From the NCBI RefSeq assembly GCF_964355755.1, contig NC_092670.1:2009001-2073000 (forward strand): a DNA stretch of 64,000 nucleotides, read 5' to 3'. The position numbers were made by a program, and so were the translations under genes. Origin of the DNA: Antedon mediterranea. Lineage: Eukaryota > Echinodermata > Crinoidea > Comatulida > Antedonidae. Every line of letters starts with the position of its first letter. Within the stretch, counting starts at the first letter, position 1. Positions 11,357 through 25,680 of this stretch are shown piece after piece. Under the pieces are notes generated by a model. It made no database searches, was not told the origin of the DNA, and worked only from the letters and a program-made list of their open reading frames with translations.

Positions 11357-14300
11357 ATGGCAGAAGTACCGAGCTTAAGTGAGCGTTACAAAGCTGCTAT
11401 GGTTCTGAGTGGCGTTGGAGATGCTGTTGGCTACAGGAGTGGTAGCTGGGAATTTAACTTTGTAGGAGCTGATATTTACAAAGAGTTAAAAGCGCTTGGT
11501 GGTTTGAAAAAGCTTAAAATTAACAGTAAGTATTAATTATAGCCTAAGTAATAATAATAATGATAATGTCTTGGGTTAATAATAATAATGATAATGTCTT
11601 GGGTAACTTTTGTATAGATATTTTGTACTTTTTTAATCTTCACGTTGTTTTTGATGTTGTAATTTTGTATTTTATTGTTGATTGATTTTGTTTTGCTGGA
11701 GACCCACTTGATAGTTTGATTTAGTTCACTTTTGGGAATCCTGTCTCTCTCTATGGTTTGTTATTTTTTTGTTATAATTATGTGAGACGAAATAAATGAA
11801 ATGAAATGAAATGAAATGAAAAGTACTTGTGCTTAAAGATGTATTGTCCCTTTGACTTATTCTAAAAAAATATATTAAAAAATATTTCAAAAAAAAGTGG
11901 GTCATTTTGAAGTATCATAATAGTTATTAACTTTCACCAAACATTAGTCGAAAAAAAATCATTTAATTGAAATACAGACATTTTTTTGTTCAAAAAATAA
12001 CTTTGACTTCCAGTCAAAGTTTTCGATCAAAACATATCCCATAATGAAACGCACTTGTTTGGCTACTATGCATAATAATAAAACTTACTCGCGATCTGTC
12101 TGAAAACACCTTCTCAACCGTGACGAGTTGTAAACAATCCTAATTAGCATCATGCATAATGCATACTCGTGGTTTGAAATCTTTGTTTACTTTCGCTTGC
12201 GATGATTTTCCAGACGAAATGTAATTAAATTAATTTACCTGTTAATTACGTAAATTTGTTGTTTTTGGATCGAATTTTCGACTTAAAGTGAATAACTTTA
12301 ATGTTACTTTGATATGGCCAATTTAAATTTAGAATATTTTGACCTTCATTTTTGTGTTTCAAGGACAATACATCTTTAATATAAGTCCTCTCAGATCTGG
12401 TATATGAACCTTTGTACAAGAATATATTTAGTGCAAATCAACGTGGTACCAATACATAGCCTACACCGACTACACATTCTATTTTTGCTTGATATTGGGC
12501 TGTAGAGTGTAAAAGTACTGTAGTATTAATTCAAGGCAAATAGGTATCTGTATATAAATTTGTTTTTTTGCTCATTTGAGAAATAATGAATTAAATACTT
12601 CACTTACTTTACTTCTTTCAACGTTCAGAAAATAAATATTGACAAACATTTTTGTTATCTAGAGAAAGATTGGCCAGTGAGTGATGATACTGTTCTCCAC
12701 CTTGCAACTGGTGAAGGTAAATTTTAAAACATTTAATAAAAAATAAAAATATTTTGTATCTTTTGAGGGTTTAGGCCAACAAGGACAAGGCCGTCAAAAG
12801 CCTTAGTTTCAATAATGGGTTCAATGCAGTAGTTCTAACCAGGTTAATTCTATAATCTTTATATAATATTAATTTCTTCATGTATACAGTTATTTCAGTC
12901 AAATATTGTTCTCACCTACTTTAGTAATTTTTATTTTATTAGTTTTGTAGACCTACCATTGTATTTCTATGGATATACGAAATAAAGAAAAATTAATGAA
13001 AACCATCCATTGATCTACGGTATGTCCCAGAAATGATAATTTTGTTTCAAATCTGTGTTCTTTCTTAGCTCTTGCAAGTGGATTGGAGGTTGGAGAAAAG
13101 TTATTTTTGGAAATAGCGTTTCATTATGTCAGAGGTATGAGAGACATGAGTGGTCGTGCACCAGGTATGCTTTCATAATAACTTTTGTTCTCTGTGAAAA
13201 ATATTTAATTTTTACTGAAATCGAAAATTTGATTAAATACTTTAAAAAACATTTAAAATGGTGAACATTTAGACTTGCCCCAAATCTCTAGTTTTTTAAT
13301 ATGTTGTTAATATTCTTTGTATTCCCAAGCTCAACCATACATATGACACGCCATGTGTGCCTAACTGAATTTCCATCTAGAACCAACATTAGCTAATGTG
13401 AATATCTATATCTTAAATAATTCTCAACAACAACATACACACATACTAAAAGTATTAGCATGGTGTAGACATTGATACAAGTTATTTTATTTGATTATAG
13501 GAGGTACAACACAACGCAGTGTTAGCATTCTAAGTACTAAGCAACCAAAGACTCACATAATTCCATTTAATAAAAGGTAAACAAAAGTTTTGAATGTCAC
13601 TAAAATAGATTTATCATTTTTTATAAAAGATCTGCTTTGTATAGAATAACATTTATACAATTTGCTTCTATTATTAGGGGAGGAGGATGTGGGGCAGCAA
13701 TGCGTGCCATGTGCATCGGGCTTCGGTACCCAGAACCTGACCAACTTTCTGAACTGATATCTGTTGCCGTCGAGAGTGGACGTATGACTCACAATGTACC
13801 TGTAGGCTATCTGGGCTCGGTTGCTTGTGCGTTGTTTACTTCATATGCCATCCAGGCAAAGCAGATTAATGAGTGGGGGTGTGGGTTGATGGCTGTTATA
13901 CCCAAGGTTTTGGAATATGTTGTTGAAGTTGGTCGTGATGTGAAACAAAATAAAGATCATTGGTGAGTTTCTTATTCTTATAATAATTAAAGTATTGCTG
14001 TAGTGTGTGTGATCTAGTGCAGGCTTAAGCATTAGTATGGTCTTACTATTAATGAGGTCTTGTAGTTTTAGTGTAGTCTTAAGTGAAACATTGAGAGCTT
14101 GCTTATATGCACTATATAAGAATGAACTATTATTATTATTAGTGTGGTCTTACTAAGTTTTAATGTTGTCTTAAGTATTACTGTAGTATGTGTGGTCTTA
14201 AGTACACTATTAATGTTGTCTTAAGTATTACTGTAGTATGTGTGGTCTTAAGTACACTATTAATGTTGTCTTAAGTATTACTGTAGTATGTGTGGTCTTA

Positions 14301-15060
14301 CTAAGTTTTAATGTTGTCTTAAGTATTACTGTAGTATGTGTGGTCTTAAGTACACTATTAATGTTGTCTTAAGTATTACTGTAGTATGTGTGGTCTTAAG
14401 TACACTATTAATGTTGTCTTAAGTATTACTGTAGTATGTGTGGGTCTTACTAAGTTTTAATGTTGTCTTAAGTATTACTGTAGTATGTGTGGTCTTAAGT
14501 AAACTATTAATGTTGTCTTAAGTATTACTGTAGTATGTGTGGTCTTAAGCAGGTATGAAAGAGTATATACAGTATGTTTTTATTTTTCAGGTGGGAACAT
14601 TTTTTTGTTGTTAATTTGTTTGTTCTATTGTTAATTCAGGTCCTATTTTGTGGATAAATGGAAGGGTTATCTAGAGACACGTGGTATAGCAGACGGAACA
14701 AGCCTTCCTGCATTCCCCAAAGAATTTGGATTTACAGAACGAGATCAATTTTACAAATCACTGAGTCATTCTGGATGGGGCGGATCAAGTGGGCATGATG
14801 CACCCATGATTGCCTATGATGCACTCCTTGGAGCAGGTGCATCGTGGGAAGAGCTTTGCCACCGAGGCATGATCCACGGTGGTGATAGTGATTCGACAGG
14901 TGTCATGGCTGCATGCTGGTGGGGCGCCATCTATGGGATGGATGATGTACCAGCAAATCTGTACGAGAAATTGGAATACAGAGAACGATTGGAGAAAGTA
15001 GCCAAACAGTTGTATGATCTGAGTCACACGAAAGAACAAAAAACCGTAGACAGTAAATAA
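11357..15060 (+). CDS. ADPRH: ADP-ribosylarginine hydrolase (complete)
   Basis: Removes ADP-ribose from arginine residues of proteins; an ADP-ribosylhydrolase-fold, Mg-dependent cytosolic enzyme. Six exons: 11357-11525, 12663-12716, 13069-13164, 13501-13576, 13678-13962 and 14640-15060. All junctions are GT/AG and phase-consistent, giving 1101 nt and 366 aa (human 357). Exon 1 reads [14 protein letters not shown]. Exon 2 holds the metal-binding [13 protein letters not shown]. Exon 5 holds [19 protein letters not shown] and [15 protein letters not shown]. The last exon has [20 protein letters not shown] and the second metal site HGGDSDST. The ligands of both metal ions are therefore present, so activity is expected. 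The GHDAP and ESGRMTH signatures favour ADPRH over ADPRS, and the intact metal sites argue against the inactive ADPRHL1. The intron before the last exon is an expanded tandem array. Confidence 0.96.
11837..12375. mobile_element. MITE family 2, copy A (TTAA target)
   Basis: The ends AGATGTATTGTCC and GGACAATACATCT are perfect inverted repeats flanked by TTAA on both sides (11833-11836, 12376-12379). It lies in ADPRH intron 1. Related copies are at about 20946-21297 and 56575-56901. Confidence 0.8.
14130..14552. repeat. 50-bp tandem array in the last ADPRH intron
   Basis: About eight copies of a unit containing TGTTGTCTTAAGTATTACTG, then TAGTATGTGTGGTCTTA, then AGTACACTATTAA. Two copies carry TACTAAGTTTTAA instead, so units alternate between two variants. 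Confidence 0.9.
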
Positions 15061-15630
15061 CGACAGCCCTCTTGGGTGTTGGCGTTCAACTGCACATTCT
15101 AACTGTTTCTACTAATAAGATGTTCCCTCTATCATGCAATATGTGTGGAGCATCTGGGACATTCAAATTCTGGATATTCAACTTAATTATATTAAGTTTT
15201 TTTTTTTTTAACCATATTGTGTATTTTTTATCACATCAATTTTTAATTATGATACATTTTTCGGCCATTTTTGAAAGTTGTATTATTATTTTATTGTAGT
15301 ACACAGATTCTAATATATTTTTGTAGTTTGTAGAATATGGTTTTATTTTTAAAAAGGGATATAATAGTATTACAGCCACTGAATGTATATGGTTTAAAAA
15401 ATGGAGAGATTTCTCAAAATGTACTGCGGTATGGTATAGTATAAAAGAGTATTAATGTATTACAAAAGGAAACAATATATGAAAACAATATGTTTTATTG
15501 ATCAGAAATACTACACATTCAAACTTCAAACATTGTTTTTACGCAAAATTTTAAAAATAGTTTTATTACTTTGGTGTGTCTTAAGTTTCCTTGGTTTGTT
15601 ATGATTTCTTTGGTTTTCTTTGTTTTTTAA
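15061..15630. other. ADPRH 3' flank
   Basis: AT-rich sequence after the ADPRH stop, probably 3' UTR. Short frames here have no homology I recognise. Confidence 0.5.
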
Positions 15631-15775
15631 GCTCTGTCTACACTTCACTATCAAACTTTATGTGACAACAAAATGTGATGTGCCCATATATGGACATCAT
15701 GATGTCATATCACTACCATATTTGGGCACATCACACTTTTTTGTCAAACTGGTTTGATAGTGTAGACAGAGACTT
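15631..15775. mobile_element. MITE family 1, copy 2
   Basis: The left end GCTCTGTCTACACTTCACTA follows TTAA at 15627-15630. The right end reads GTTTGATAGTGTAGACAGAG. The interior contains GATGTGCCCATATATGG and CACTACCATATTTGGGCACA. The right TTAA is decayed. Confidence 0.8.
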
Positions 15776-15836
15776 ATCCTAGAATTGTACATGATACCCT
15801 GCAATCCTTCTATTGTGTTTCCTTCGTCTAAGACAA

Positions 15837-17215
15837 TTACTTTGTTTTCTTGGACTGCTTCTCAATCATCATCTGATCCCATGCTTTCAGTACCCTTCCT
15901 CGTATTACGCAATCCTCTGCCCATCTACCTACAATAACAAACATATGCACTATTTATTAAAAGCTCTACGATTAGAATGCAACTCCTGGAGAGAAGTGAA
16001 AGGCAAAGACAAAAAGAGGATAAACAAAATAAAATGTGTATTTATAATTTATTTATACTGGGTGATTTCTTCAGTGAAAGACTGGTCTACCAGAGGACCC
16101 AGTTATGACCAGTGGCTGTGTGTATACTAGTACACTGGAGTAGCCCACTACCAGACTCAAAAGATATACTAGGCTCTTTAAAGTGCACATGAGCTAGATG
16201 TGTTTATAATCCATATCTGAGAAGACTCATTCTACCACCAGAACCATGGAGTGAGTGAGCCTCGAACCATATATTACTTACTATCCATATTTTTCTGAAC
16301 AGCAAACATTGGTGGAAATTCATTTTTTGATTTGTTATGAATATCCTGAGTGTAGGAATCCATGTTTAAACTGTTCACCTTGTTGTGCGGCACACCATTA
16401 AAGATGTCCTGCCGAAGTGCATTGCCGAGGGCGTCGTACATAGGGTCTCGTTCCGGTGCAGGTGATGATTTGCTTGACGATAATGTTGAATTTCCATCCA
16501 ATGTTAGTGAAGATTTCTCTGCCATGATTTCCAACTTTACCTTACTACAAAGTTCTTCACCGTAGGTGTGTTTAATGTTAGGCGGTATAGAGTTTGAGCT
16601 GGCATATGAACGAGCAGACGAACTTGATATCCCTCTATGTAATTGTAATCTACCAGTGTCTGAAATGCTAGAACTGTTGGATTTACCCTTATAAGTAAAC
16701 AAATTTCCTGTTGTCAACACATTCCCTGCTTGCTTGTAGCTTCCCTGTTTAATTCTAGGCCGACAACGCTCGTAGTTATAATCATACCGACTGTCCAGGC
16801 CAAGATGGTTGAACTCTGCAGCATAAGCAATGTCACCAGACTGATGCTTAACATCAGCTCTGTATGGTGAAAATGTTCCTTTTGGCTTGTTCGATTCTGG
16901 TTCAACTTCAGCAGCTGTAGATGAAAATCTAAGTGCATCCGTTTGGCGATTCTTCAAACGTCCCTCTGCAAATCTAACCTTCAAATCTTGACGTTCAATG
17001 GCCTCCTTCATAATCCGGAGTTTGTCTTCTGAAGATGGTGATCTAAAAGCTGCTGTTTTATCAACTTTTTCCTTTCGTTTATTCACTTTTTGTATTTCAT
17101 CCTCATTAATGTTTGATTCACCTTCGTTGATTTCAAACGCTGTTCCAAATAAACTTCTAGGAGCGACTGCTTCAGTTCTTTTGGATTTTAAATCTATATA
17201 TGATACGGCGGCCAT
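15837..17215 (-). CDS. unrecognised 341-aa protein, possibly ciliary
   Basis: Two coding exons: 17215-16282 and 15928-15837, joined at GATA|GTAAGT and TTGTAG|GTAG in phase 1. The total is 1026 nt, 341 aa. An in-frame TAG lies 21 nt upstream of the ATG, so the start is secure. The protein begins MAAVSYIDLKSK. It has a charged helix-prone stretch (about 35-100; SEDKLRIMKEAIERQDLKVR), a basic/aromatic middle (RYDYNYERCRPRIKQG), a Ser-rich segment (about 180-215) and a basic C-terminus (RGRVLKAWDQMMIEKQSKK). There is no signal peptide and no membrane segment. I do not recognise the family. A likely non-coding first exon ends at 17724 (CTTAAG|GTGAGT), and an RFX X-box lies about 80 bp beyond, which would suit a cilium-associated protein. 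The intron contains a SINE fragment that ends just before the donor. Confidence 0.8.
16046..16268 (-). mobile_element. SINE fragment, same family as 34088-34400
   Basis: It matches the SINE at 34.1 kb over TTTATACTGGGT, AAAGACTGGTCT, CTTTAAAGTGCACA, and GAACCATGGAG to GTGAGCCTCGAACC. The tRNA-like head is truncated at the B-box end. It lies in the intron of the unrecognised gene. Confidence 0.75.
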
Positions 17216-17322
17216 CTTATTAAATGACTGACACTACCTGTACCTTGTAAAAAAAAGAAGTAAAAAAAAGAAGTAAATGTCAAAGTAATAAAAAAAAATG
17301 TGTTCATAGTAATAATTGGTTA

Positions 17323-17354
17323 AACCATGGAGAAATAATTATTTCTCCATGGTT
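17323..17354. repeat. 32-bp perfect palindrome
   Basis: AACCATGGAGAAATAA is followed directly by its reverse complement. It lies between the candidate non-coding first exon and the coding start of the unrecognised gene. Confidence 0.85.
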
Positions 17355-17802
17355 AAACAACATACTCAATTATAAATATTAAAAACATAATTGCATAACC
17401 TGGCTGGCACTAATAATATATAAAGCAATATAAACTGAGTATAGTAAGCTGCATGCTCACAAACCAATTATGCGTTATTTAGCTTCCCTAACTCCAAACA
17501 TATAATTTCAGAATTTGTTGTTGAAGGCGGGATAAAAACATTGTTGATCTGTATGCATGCAATGTTTGTTGCAATCTAATACACTATATTATACTTTGGT
17601 TATGAAACTTAACATTTTAAGTTTGCGGTTCAGTTAAATGATTATTAAGTTATAAATCGAAGTAGAATATCTACGTTGTTTGATTTTTATTACCGTAATT
17701 AAGGTAATAAACTTACGACTCACCTTAAGTGTTTGATATACGCCGTCGGGGTTATTGTTGTTTTTAGTCGCACAGCCAGATCCAACGTGCTTGGCTCAAG
17801 CG

Positions 17803-17816
17803 GTCGCTAAGGAAAC
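17803..17816 (-). promoter_or_regulatory. consensus X-box (RFX site)
   Basis: On the - strand, GTTTCCTTAGCGAC fits RYYNYY-N2-RRNRAC exactly. It lies about 80 bp upstream of the predicted donor of the non-coding first exon of the unrecognised gene. X-boxes in proximal promoters are typical of ciliary genes. That it is functional is an inference. Confidence 0.5.
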
Positions 17817-18511
17817 AAAGTGTGCCATCTATCGATACAATACTTAACAAACATATGAAACGCCAATACTGACAGAAGAAGTTATTTTTTTTTGGTAGGT
17901 AAGATAAACGTAAACAATATACCGTATAAATGAAACTATTATTTGGTTTTTATTGAATATAATGATCTTTTTAGGCTTAAAAAAAATTAAATCATAAGAG
18001 CGACATTTTAATTAGTTCTTTGGTCCTTGTGTCATTGTTAAACAATATAAAAAACGTAAAGAATGTTTGAAAAGAAACATGCCTTGAAATAGCACATCTT
18101 ATGTGAATTTATGGGAATTTAGCCTAAATATTTGTTTTAAATAAAAAGTATATTTGATAGCTTTAGGCAGCTTAGATAGTCATCTCATCTGTCTCATTGG
18201 TCTATACATTTTAAATTTGATTAGGTACACTTAAAAGAACTTATTCAGCAACAAAAAAAGAAAACGGGGGAAAAGGCATAAACTCAGATTATTACAAACT
18301 GAACTATCTGAAAAGAATTTTGAAACCGTCCCTTATAATCGGAAATTACTTGGATGATATCCACTATCGTACGTGACGCGTCTTAATATTTTCCCGCCGC
18401 GCCTCCCACGATGAAGTGACGCCCAAATCCCCACAACGAAACAGCGCGCATAGATAAAATCAAGACCAATCAGATCGCGTAAGATCTCGTACTTAATTAC
18501 CAAACATTATT

Positions 18512-18519
18512 TGACGTCA
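18512..18519 (+). promoter_or_regulatory. CRE palindrome upstream of the LDLa gene
   Basis: TGACGTCA lies 228 bp before the ATG of the small LDLa gene. It is a full ATF/CREB palindrome; its use is inferred from position. Confidence 0.35.
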
Positions 18520-18746
18520 TCATTCGTAGAAATCGAAAAAACATGCATCGTTTCATATTTCAGACGATCTGGATATAACTTCCGATCAAATTGCAATAGG
18601 CTTAATATAAAATATTTAGCAAATTGAATAAGCCAAAGTTGGCAAAGAAAAGCAAGATCTCTGTAAGCGAGAATAAATTAGTTGCTTTAAAGCACCACAC
18701 AGCATTGAAAAGTTCTAACTATTTTTACTGGTTTTCTTGAGTAGCA

Positions 18747-20755
18747 ATGCCGCGGTGTCTCAGTAGTACATTGCTAGTATTATTTGTGTGCTACATAGTG
18801 CTAAGCTGTGAAGCAAAAGGACATAGGCGTCGCCAAAGTCTGGTAAGTTAGCATGAGATAAGCTGTATACAATCACCGTAGTATTATATAGCCTACCTCA
18901 CATCCATTTAACAACAAAAAACAAACTTCTGTCCTCGCGATAATATATTTGAATGATTTTTTATTAAGTTATTCGGATGGGGAATCAAATACAGCAACGT
19001 TTCCACCAAAAAGTGTGCTTTTTTTGCTTTTTTTACAATATTTAGCCCAAGATTTCTATATGATTTGTTTTAAAGATAATTAATATGTTCTTGTGGTTTC
19101 TTTCTAAGCATCAATAAAATTTAAGTATACAGCTCAGTAGTTAAGATCGTCTTAATAATAATTAATTCATTCAGATCATTCAATCATGCTATTCCATGTA
19201 GGTCAATGGCCCAAGTACAATAATAGATAATAATTTAAGTAGTATTAACAGCAAAACAATTAGTTCTCTTTATACTTTTTTTTTCGCGAAAAGGCAAATC
19301 TTACCAGGTTGTTGATTACTTTTTTTTCGTTTTGTTGTTCATTAGTAAAATAAACTGAGATACGTAATGACACGCGCGTGCGTAAGAAAACGCTAACCAA
19401 TCAAACCTTCAGAATTTTGTTGAATACTATTGTTGTTCAAAATAATTTTGTACTTAGTGTTTTGCAATTGCATTTTAAATCACAGTCTAGAAATTCCAAA
19501 AAGGACGGAGAAGTGTGCGACAAGTTCCAGTGCGCAGATGGTACGTGCATTGAGCGTAAGTACGTTTGTGATGGATGGAAGGATTGTGACAGCGACGAAC
19601 TAACGTGCACAGGTACAGAATCAGAATTATTTTTTTAGTGAACCATGGAGACATAAGTTATTTCTCCATGAGTGAACATAGTATAGTATTCTGTTATAAA
19701 AAAAAAACACAACTTGTGTCCTCACGCCGGCCAAATTGCATATGAGTTACAAACGATAGAAAAAACAAATCGAAACACAGAGAAACGTCAGGAGTTTATT
19801 GAGGTTTTTTTTTTTAAATTTCAATTTTAAAAACACGAACAATAGGCCGACAGCTGTGAAAAAAAGGTTCTCAAAATGTACCATTGTTCGAATAACAACA
19901 ATTATGAAGGAGGTTGATACAGTAATGACTTAATACAAACCGTACTGTATAGTAATAGGAGGGTGAGGGTTAAGAATTGAGGAGCTAAACATTTAAATAG
20001 TATGAATGTTTTTTAACACCACATATAGATTACCAGTGCAGAGGGTTAGATTTCTCCAAGTTAACCGGATTCAACTGCAATCCATTATTGAACGATGACA
20101 ACAGTAACGAAGAGGAGTGTATTCCCTATTATATGTTTTGTGATGGGAAAGAACAATGTAAAAATGGCAACGATGAACTATATTGTAAGTTGGTAAATGA
20201 TAAACGACAATATAGAGTTATTTAATGAGGACTGGAAACTTGTTAAACTTTTATTTTATAAGATTTTATTTTGATAAACCAAGGCGAAATTTATTGTCTT
20301 GGATTAATGAAGAAGTAAGAAGATATACATTTTACTTTTTATGTTTGCCTTTTGCTTTTGCCTTTTAAGTTTTGAAGAATTTTATTTATTTTGTTTTGCC
20401 TCATGTCACCGCTGTGTCGGTTTTGTTTTTCTTTTGCATATGTATACTGAATAAAAAAAAAAAATATTGTAAGTAGGATATAGGTTCAATATAAAATATA
20501 TTGAACTTGAATACATGAATACCTGGTTGTATGCAACCATTACGGTAGGTCTAACCACCAAAACAGAAACAAATAAAAACATTCTCTGAACTTTGTGCTA
20601 ATTTCCGTTACTTTTCATATAAAGTTTCTTTTTGTTTCGTTTTTGAAAATGTCAGCAATCGTATCGCACGACAATCTTGTAATACTGTATTATTATTTTT
20701 CTAAACAGGTGACTACTTTGGTGAAAATGAACTGTACGATATTCTAACCAATTGA
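18747..20755 (+). CDS. small secreted protein with two LDLa modules
   Basis: Four exons: 18747-18842, 19486-19612, 20029-20184 and 20709-20755, in phases 0, 1, 1 and stop. The total is 426 nt, 141 aa. Exon 1 encodes a signal peptide (STLLVLFVCYIVLSCEA) ending before a basic GHRRRQ. Exon 2 is a complete LDLa module, from CDKFQCADGTCIERKYVCDG to DSDELTC, with six cysteines and the acidic calcium-site residues. Exon 3 is a second LDLa with a long first loop (QCRGLDFSKLTGFNC) and the end GNDELYC, also with six cysteines. The tail DYFGENELYDILTN has no membrane anchor or GPI-like segment, so the product should be secreted. Partner and function are unknown. No orthologue of this two-LDLa layout is recognised, and it could be a fast-evolving lineage-specific ligand. 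Confidence 0.85.
19640..19672. repeat. imperfect CCATGGAG palindrome
   Basis: AACCATGGAGACATAA is followed by an imperfect inverted copy, GTTATTTCTCCATGAGT. It lies in intron 2 of the LDLa gene and belongs with the palindromes at 11269 and 17323. Confidence 0.6.
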
Positions 20756-20945
20756 AGACAATGCCAAACGATTACCTAGGGGCGGATCCAGAGAGGTCAG
20801 GGGAGGGAATTCTCCGGACGCCCTCTTTAAGTAAATCACGTATAGAACATTTAATTTGTGATTAGTTGATAATAATCTAATCTAGTTAATCTAGTTATAA
20901 TCCGTTTACATCATTTTGTATTTGTCACTCAAAACCAAAAATTAA

Positions 20946-21297
20946 AGATGTATTGGCCCTCAAAAACATGAAAAATGAAGATGAATTAAATCAGACTTTG
21001 AATAGGTTATTTTGTAGAAAAAACCCGAAAAAATAATGTTTTCACCTTTTTAAATGACAAAATAAATGGTTAAATTCAAACAAAAATCCATTGGCTGGCA
21101 GCCAATTTGACTATTTTTGCTTTGAACTACAGTTTTTTTCAGGTAAATACATTTTTTTCGATCAAATTTTTGGTCAAACTGGATAATTATTATGTGACAT
21201 CAACATGGCATATTAAAAATGTTTAATAATAATTTTTTCAGGGGATACTACATCATTTAAGAACTGCAAATTTGGAATTTAAAGGGTTAATTAGATT
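20946..21297. mobile_element. MITE family 2, copy B
   Basis: The left end AGATGTATTGGCC follows TTAA. The interior carries TTGGCTGGCAGCCAATTTGA and AAATAATGTTTTCACCTTTT, shared in inverted orientation with the copy at 56.6 kb. The right end is decayed. Confidence 0.7.
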
Positions 21298-21678
21298 GGA
21301 AGTCTATATGGTACATTTTACAAAATCAAATTAAAGACCACCAACTAGTTTCATCTGGCTTAGAAAATTTATTCTCTATATTTTGTGTATAACCTACAGT
21401 AGTCTCTGCATGCCATTAAAGCATCACAGATATACGTCATATTACGGTGATTTTTATTATTATTATTATTATTATTATCTTTATACTGCATAGCCTCTTT
21501 TGTCAAAGACAGTTCTCCCAGAGGGCCCAGTGTATAGCATGTGATGAGTTTGTGGCTGTGTTTGTACTAGTACACCAGGGTAACCCCTACTCCTATCGAA
21601 AGATGCCTTAGAGCTGTGGTCAGCTACAAAAATATACTTTTCAAAAATTCGAATACTGTATCAATAACCTACTGCCAC
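21298..21678. other. LDLa gene / CRYM intergenic, with SINE fragment
   Basis: A partial SINE of the 34-kb family lies at about 21478-21630 (GTCAAAGACAGTTCTCCCAG, ACTAGTACACCAGGGTAACC). It is preceded by an (ATT)n run at about 21457-21477. No gene is seen. Confidence 0.55.
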
Positions 21679-24526
<2,848 letters not shown>

Positions 24527-25315
24527 TTTGTTCCTAAGAAAATAGAGTGTTTGTGATTGGTTAACATCACTCTGTATAACAATAATAAAAAAAAAATCTA
24601 TAAAAAAAAAATATAGCACCAGCAGCTGTACAGTATTCAAATGTACTTCATAGCATGTCGCACATGGCACGCACCTCAAATCAACCTACATACGTACAAC
24701 TACAATAGTATAACACAGGAAAAACACGATCTGACACATTTCTATTTGTCTGTCAAATTAAACATTCCGAAATGTAAAAAAGACACCAAACAACATACCT
24801 TGGTTGTTGTGAAAATTGTGTTGATAAAGTAATTAATAATTGTTAGGTAAGTTAACACGGCCTTGGCTTAACTTTAAACGACTATACTACTACTAGGCCT
24901 AGCCTAGGCCTACTAGCCTAGGCCTAGGCCTACTACAACAAGCTAGCTATGGCCTAAGCTAGGCCCTTCCGCCTAGAGAGTCTGTTATTGTATGGTTCAC
25001 CACTGAAAGTCGTTATTCGTAAACAACTCGAATACCTAGCTGCTAACTGGGCTGAACCGGTACGATTTCAGGATCCTTTCGTCTTTTATGGGTAGGGAGT
25101 TAGGCTGGCTACTGCTGCTAGCTAGAGAGGATCCTACAGTCACCAAATTGTGGTGGGGGATAGCTGGGGGTGGGGTTTGAGAATCGCGTGTTTTTTTTTT
25201 AAACGAATGCAACGTGTGTGGAACAGAGTCATTACAAGCATATATCACGTACGTAAACACAGTATTCGCGCGGGAATGTTTAAATTGAGGTCTTGTTGTT
25301 TAAATAGCACGATAT
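24527..25315. other. CRYM-1 upstream region
   Basis: An acceptor-like TTTCTTAG lies 8 bp before the CRYM-1 ATG on the - strand, suggesting an upstream non-coding exon. A TAGGCCTAG-rich tract lies at about 24890-24970. No further coding sequence is seen. Confidence 0.45.
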
Positions 25316-25640
25316 AATAATCATCATCATCCGCTATTCGTCTTGGGTAGACATTGCGTACGCTAATCGTTTCCATGACTCTCTTTCGGTGGTCTGATGG
25401 TCTGTCATTAATTTTGCGATCGATGTATTTGCTTTTTTGAGTTCTTTATTTATGTTTCCTATCCAGGTAGTTTTTGGTCTGCCCACTGGTCTTTTAACTT
25501 TTCGAATGGATTCTGTCAACGCTAATTTGGCTGGAGTGTCCATCATCGGAAGCCTTATAGATAATGTCCGGTCCATTTGTATTTTCTTTTCCTTATTATG
25601 TTTGACCATATGCACAGGCTATATAGCAAAATTGGAAGCA
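25316..25640 (-). pseudogene. LINE 3' fragment
   Basis: A - strand frame at 25615-25334 ends KRPVGRPKTTWIGNINKELK then TERESWKRLAYAMSTQDE, the arrangement seen at the C-terminus of many LINE ORF2 proteins (GRP..W...R.WR.L). It is followed by a GATGATGATGATTATTA tail at about 25313-25330. There is no reverse transcriptase core, so it is a 5'-truncated copy. Confidence 0.65.
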
Positions 25641-25645
25641 ACATA

Positions 25646-25674
25646 CAGGGAGTTGTAAAATAAGCAACTCCCTG
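25646..25674. mobile_element. 29-bp hairpin with 6-bp flanking direct repeat
   Basis: CAGGGAGTTG and CAACTCCCTG enclose nine bases. The hairpin is flanked on both sides by AACATA (25640-25645 and 25675-25680). This looks like a minimal deletion derivative of a transposon with CAG ends. Confidence 0.45.
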
Positions 25675-25680
25675 AACATA

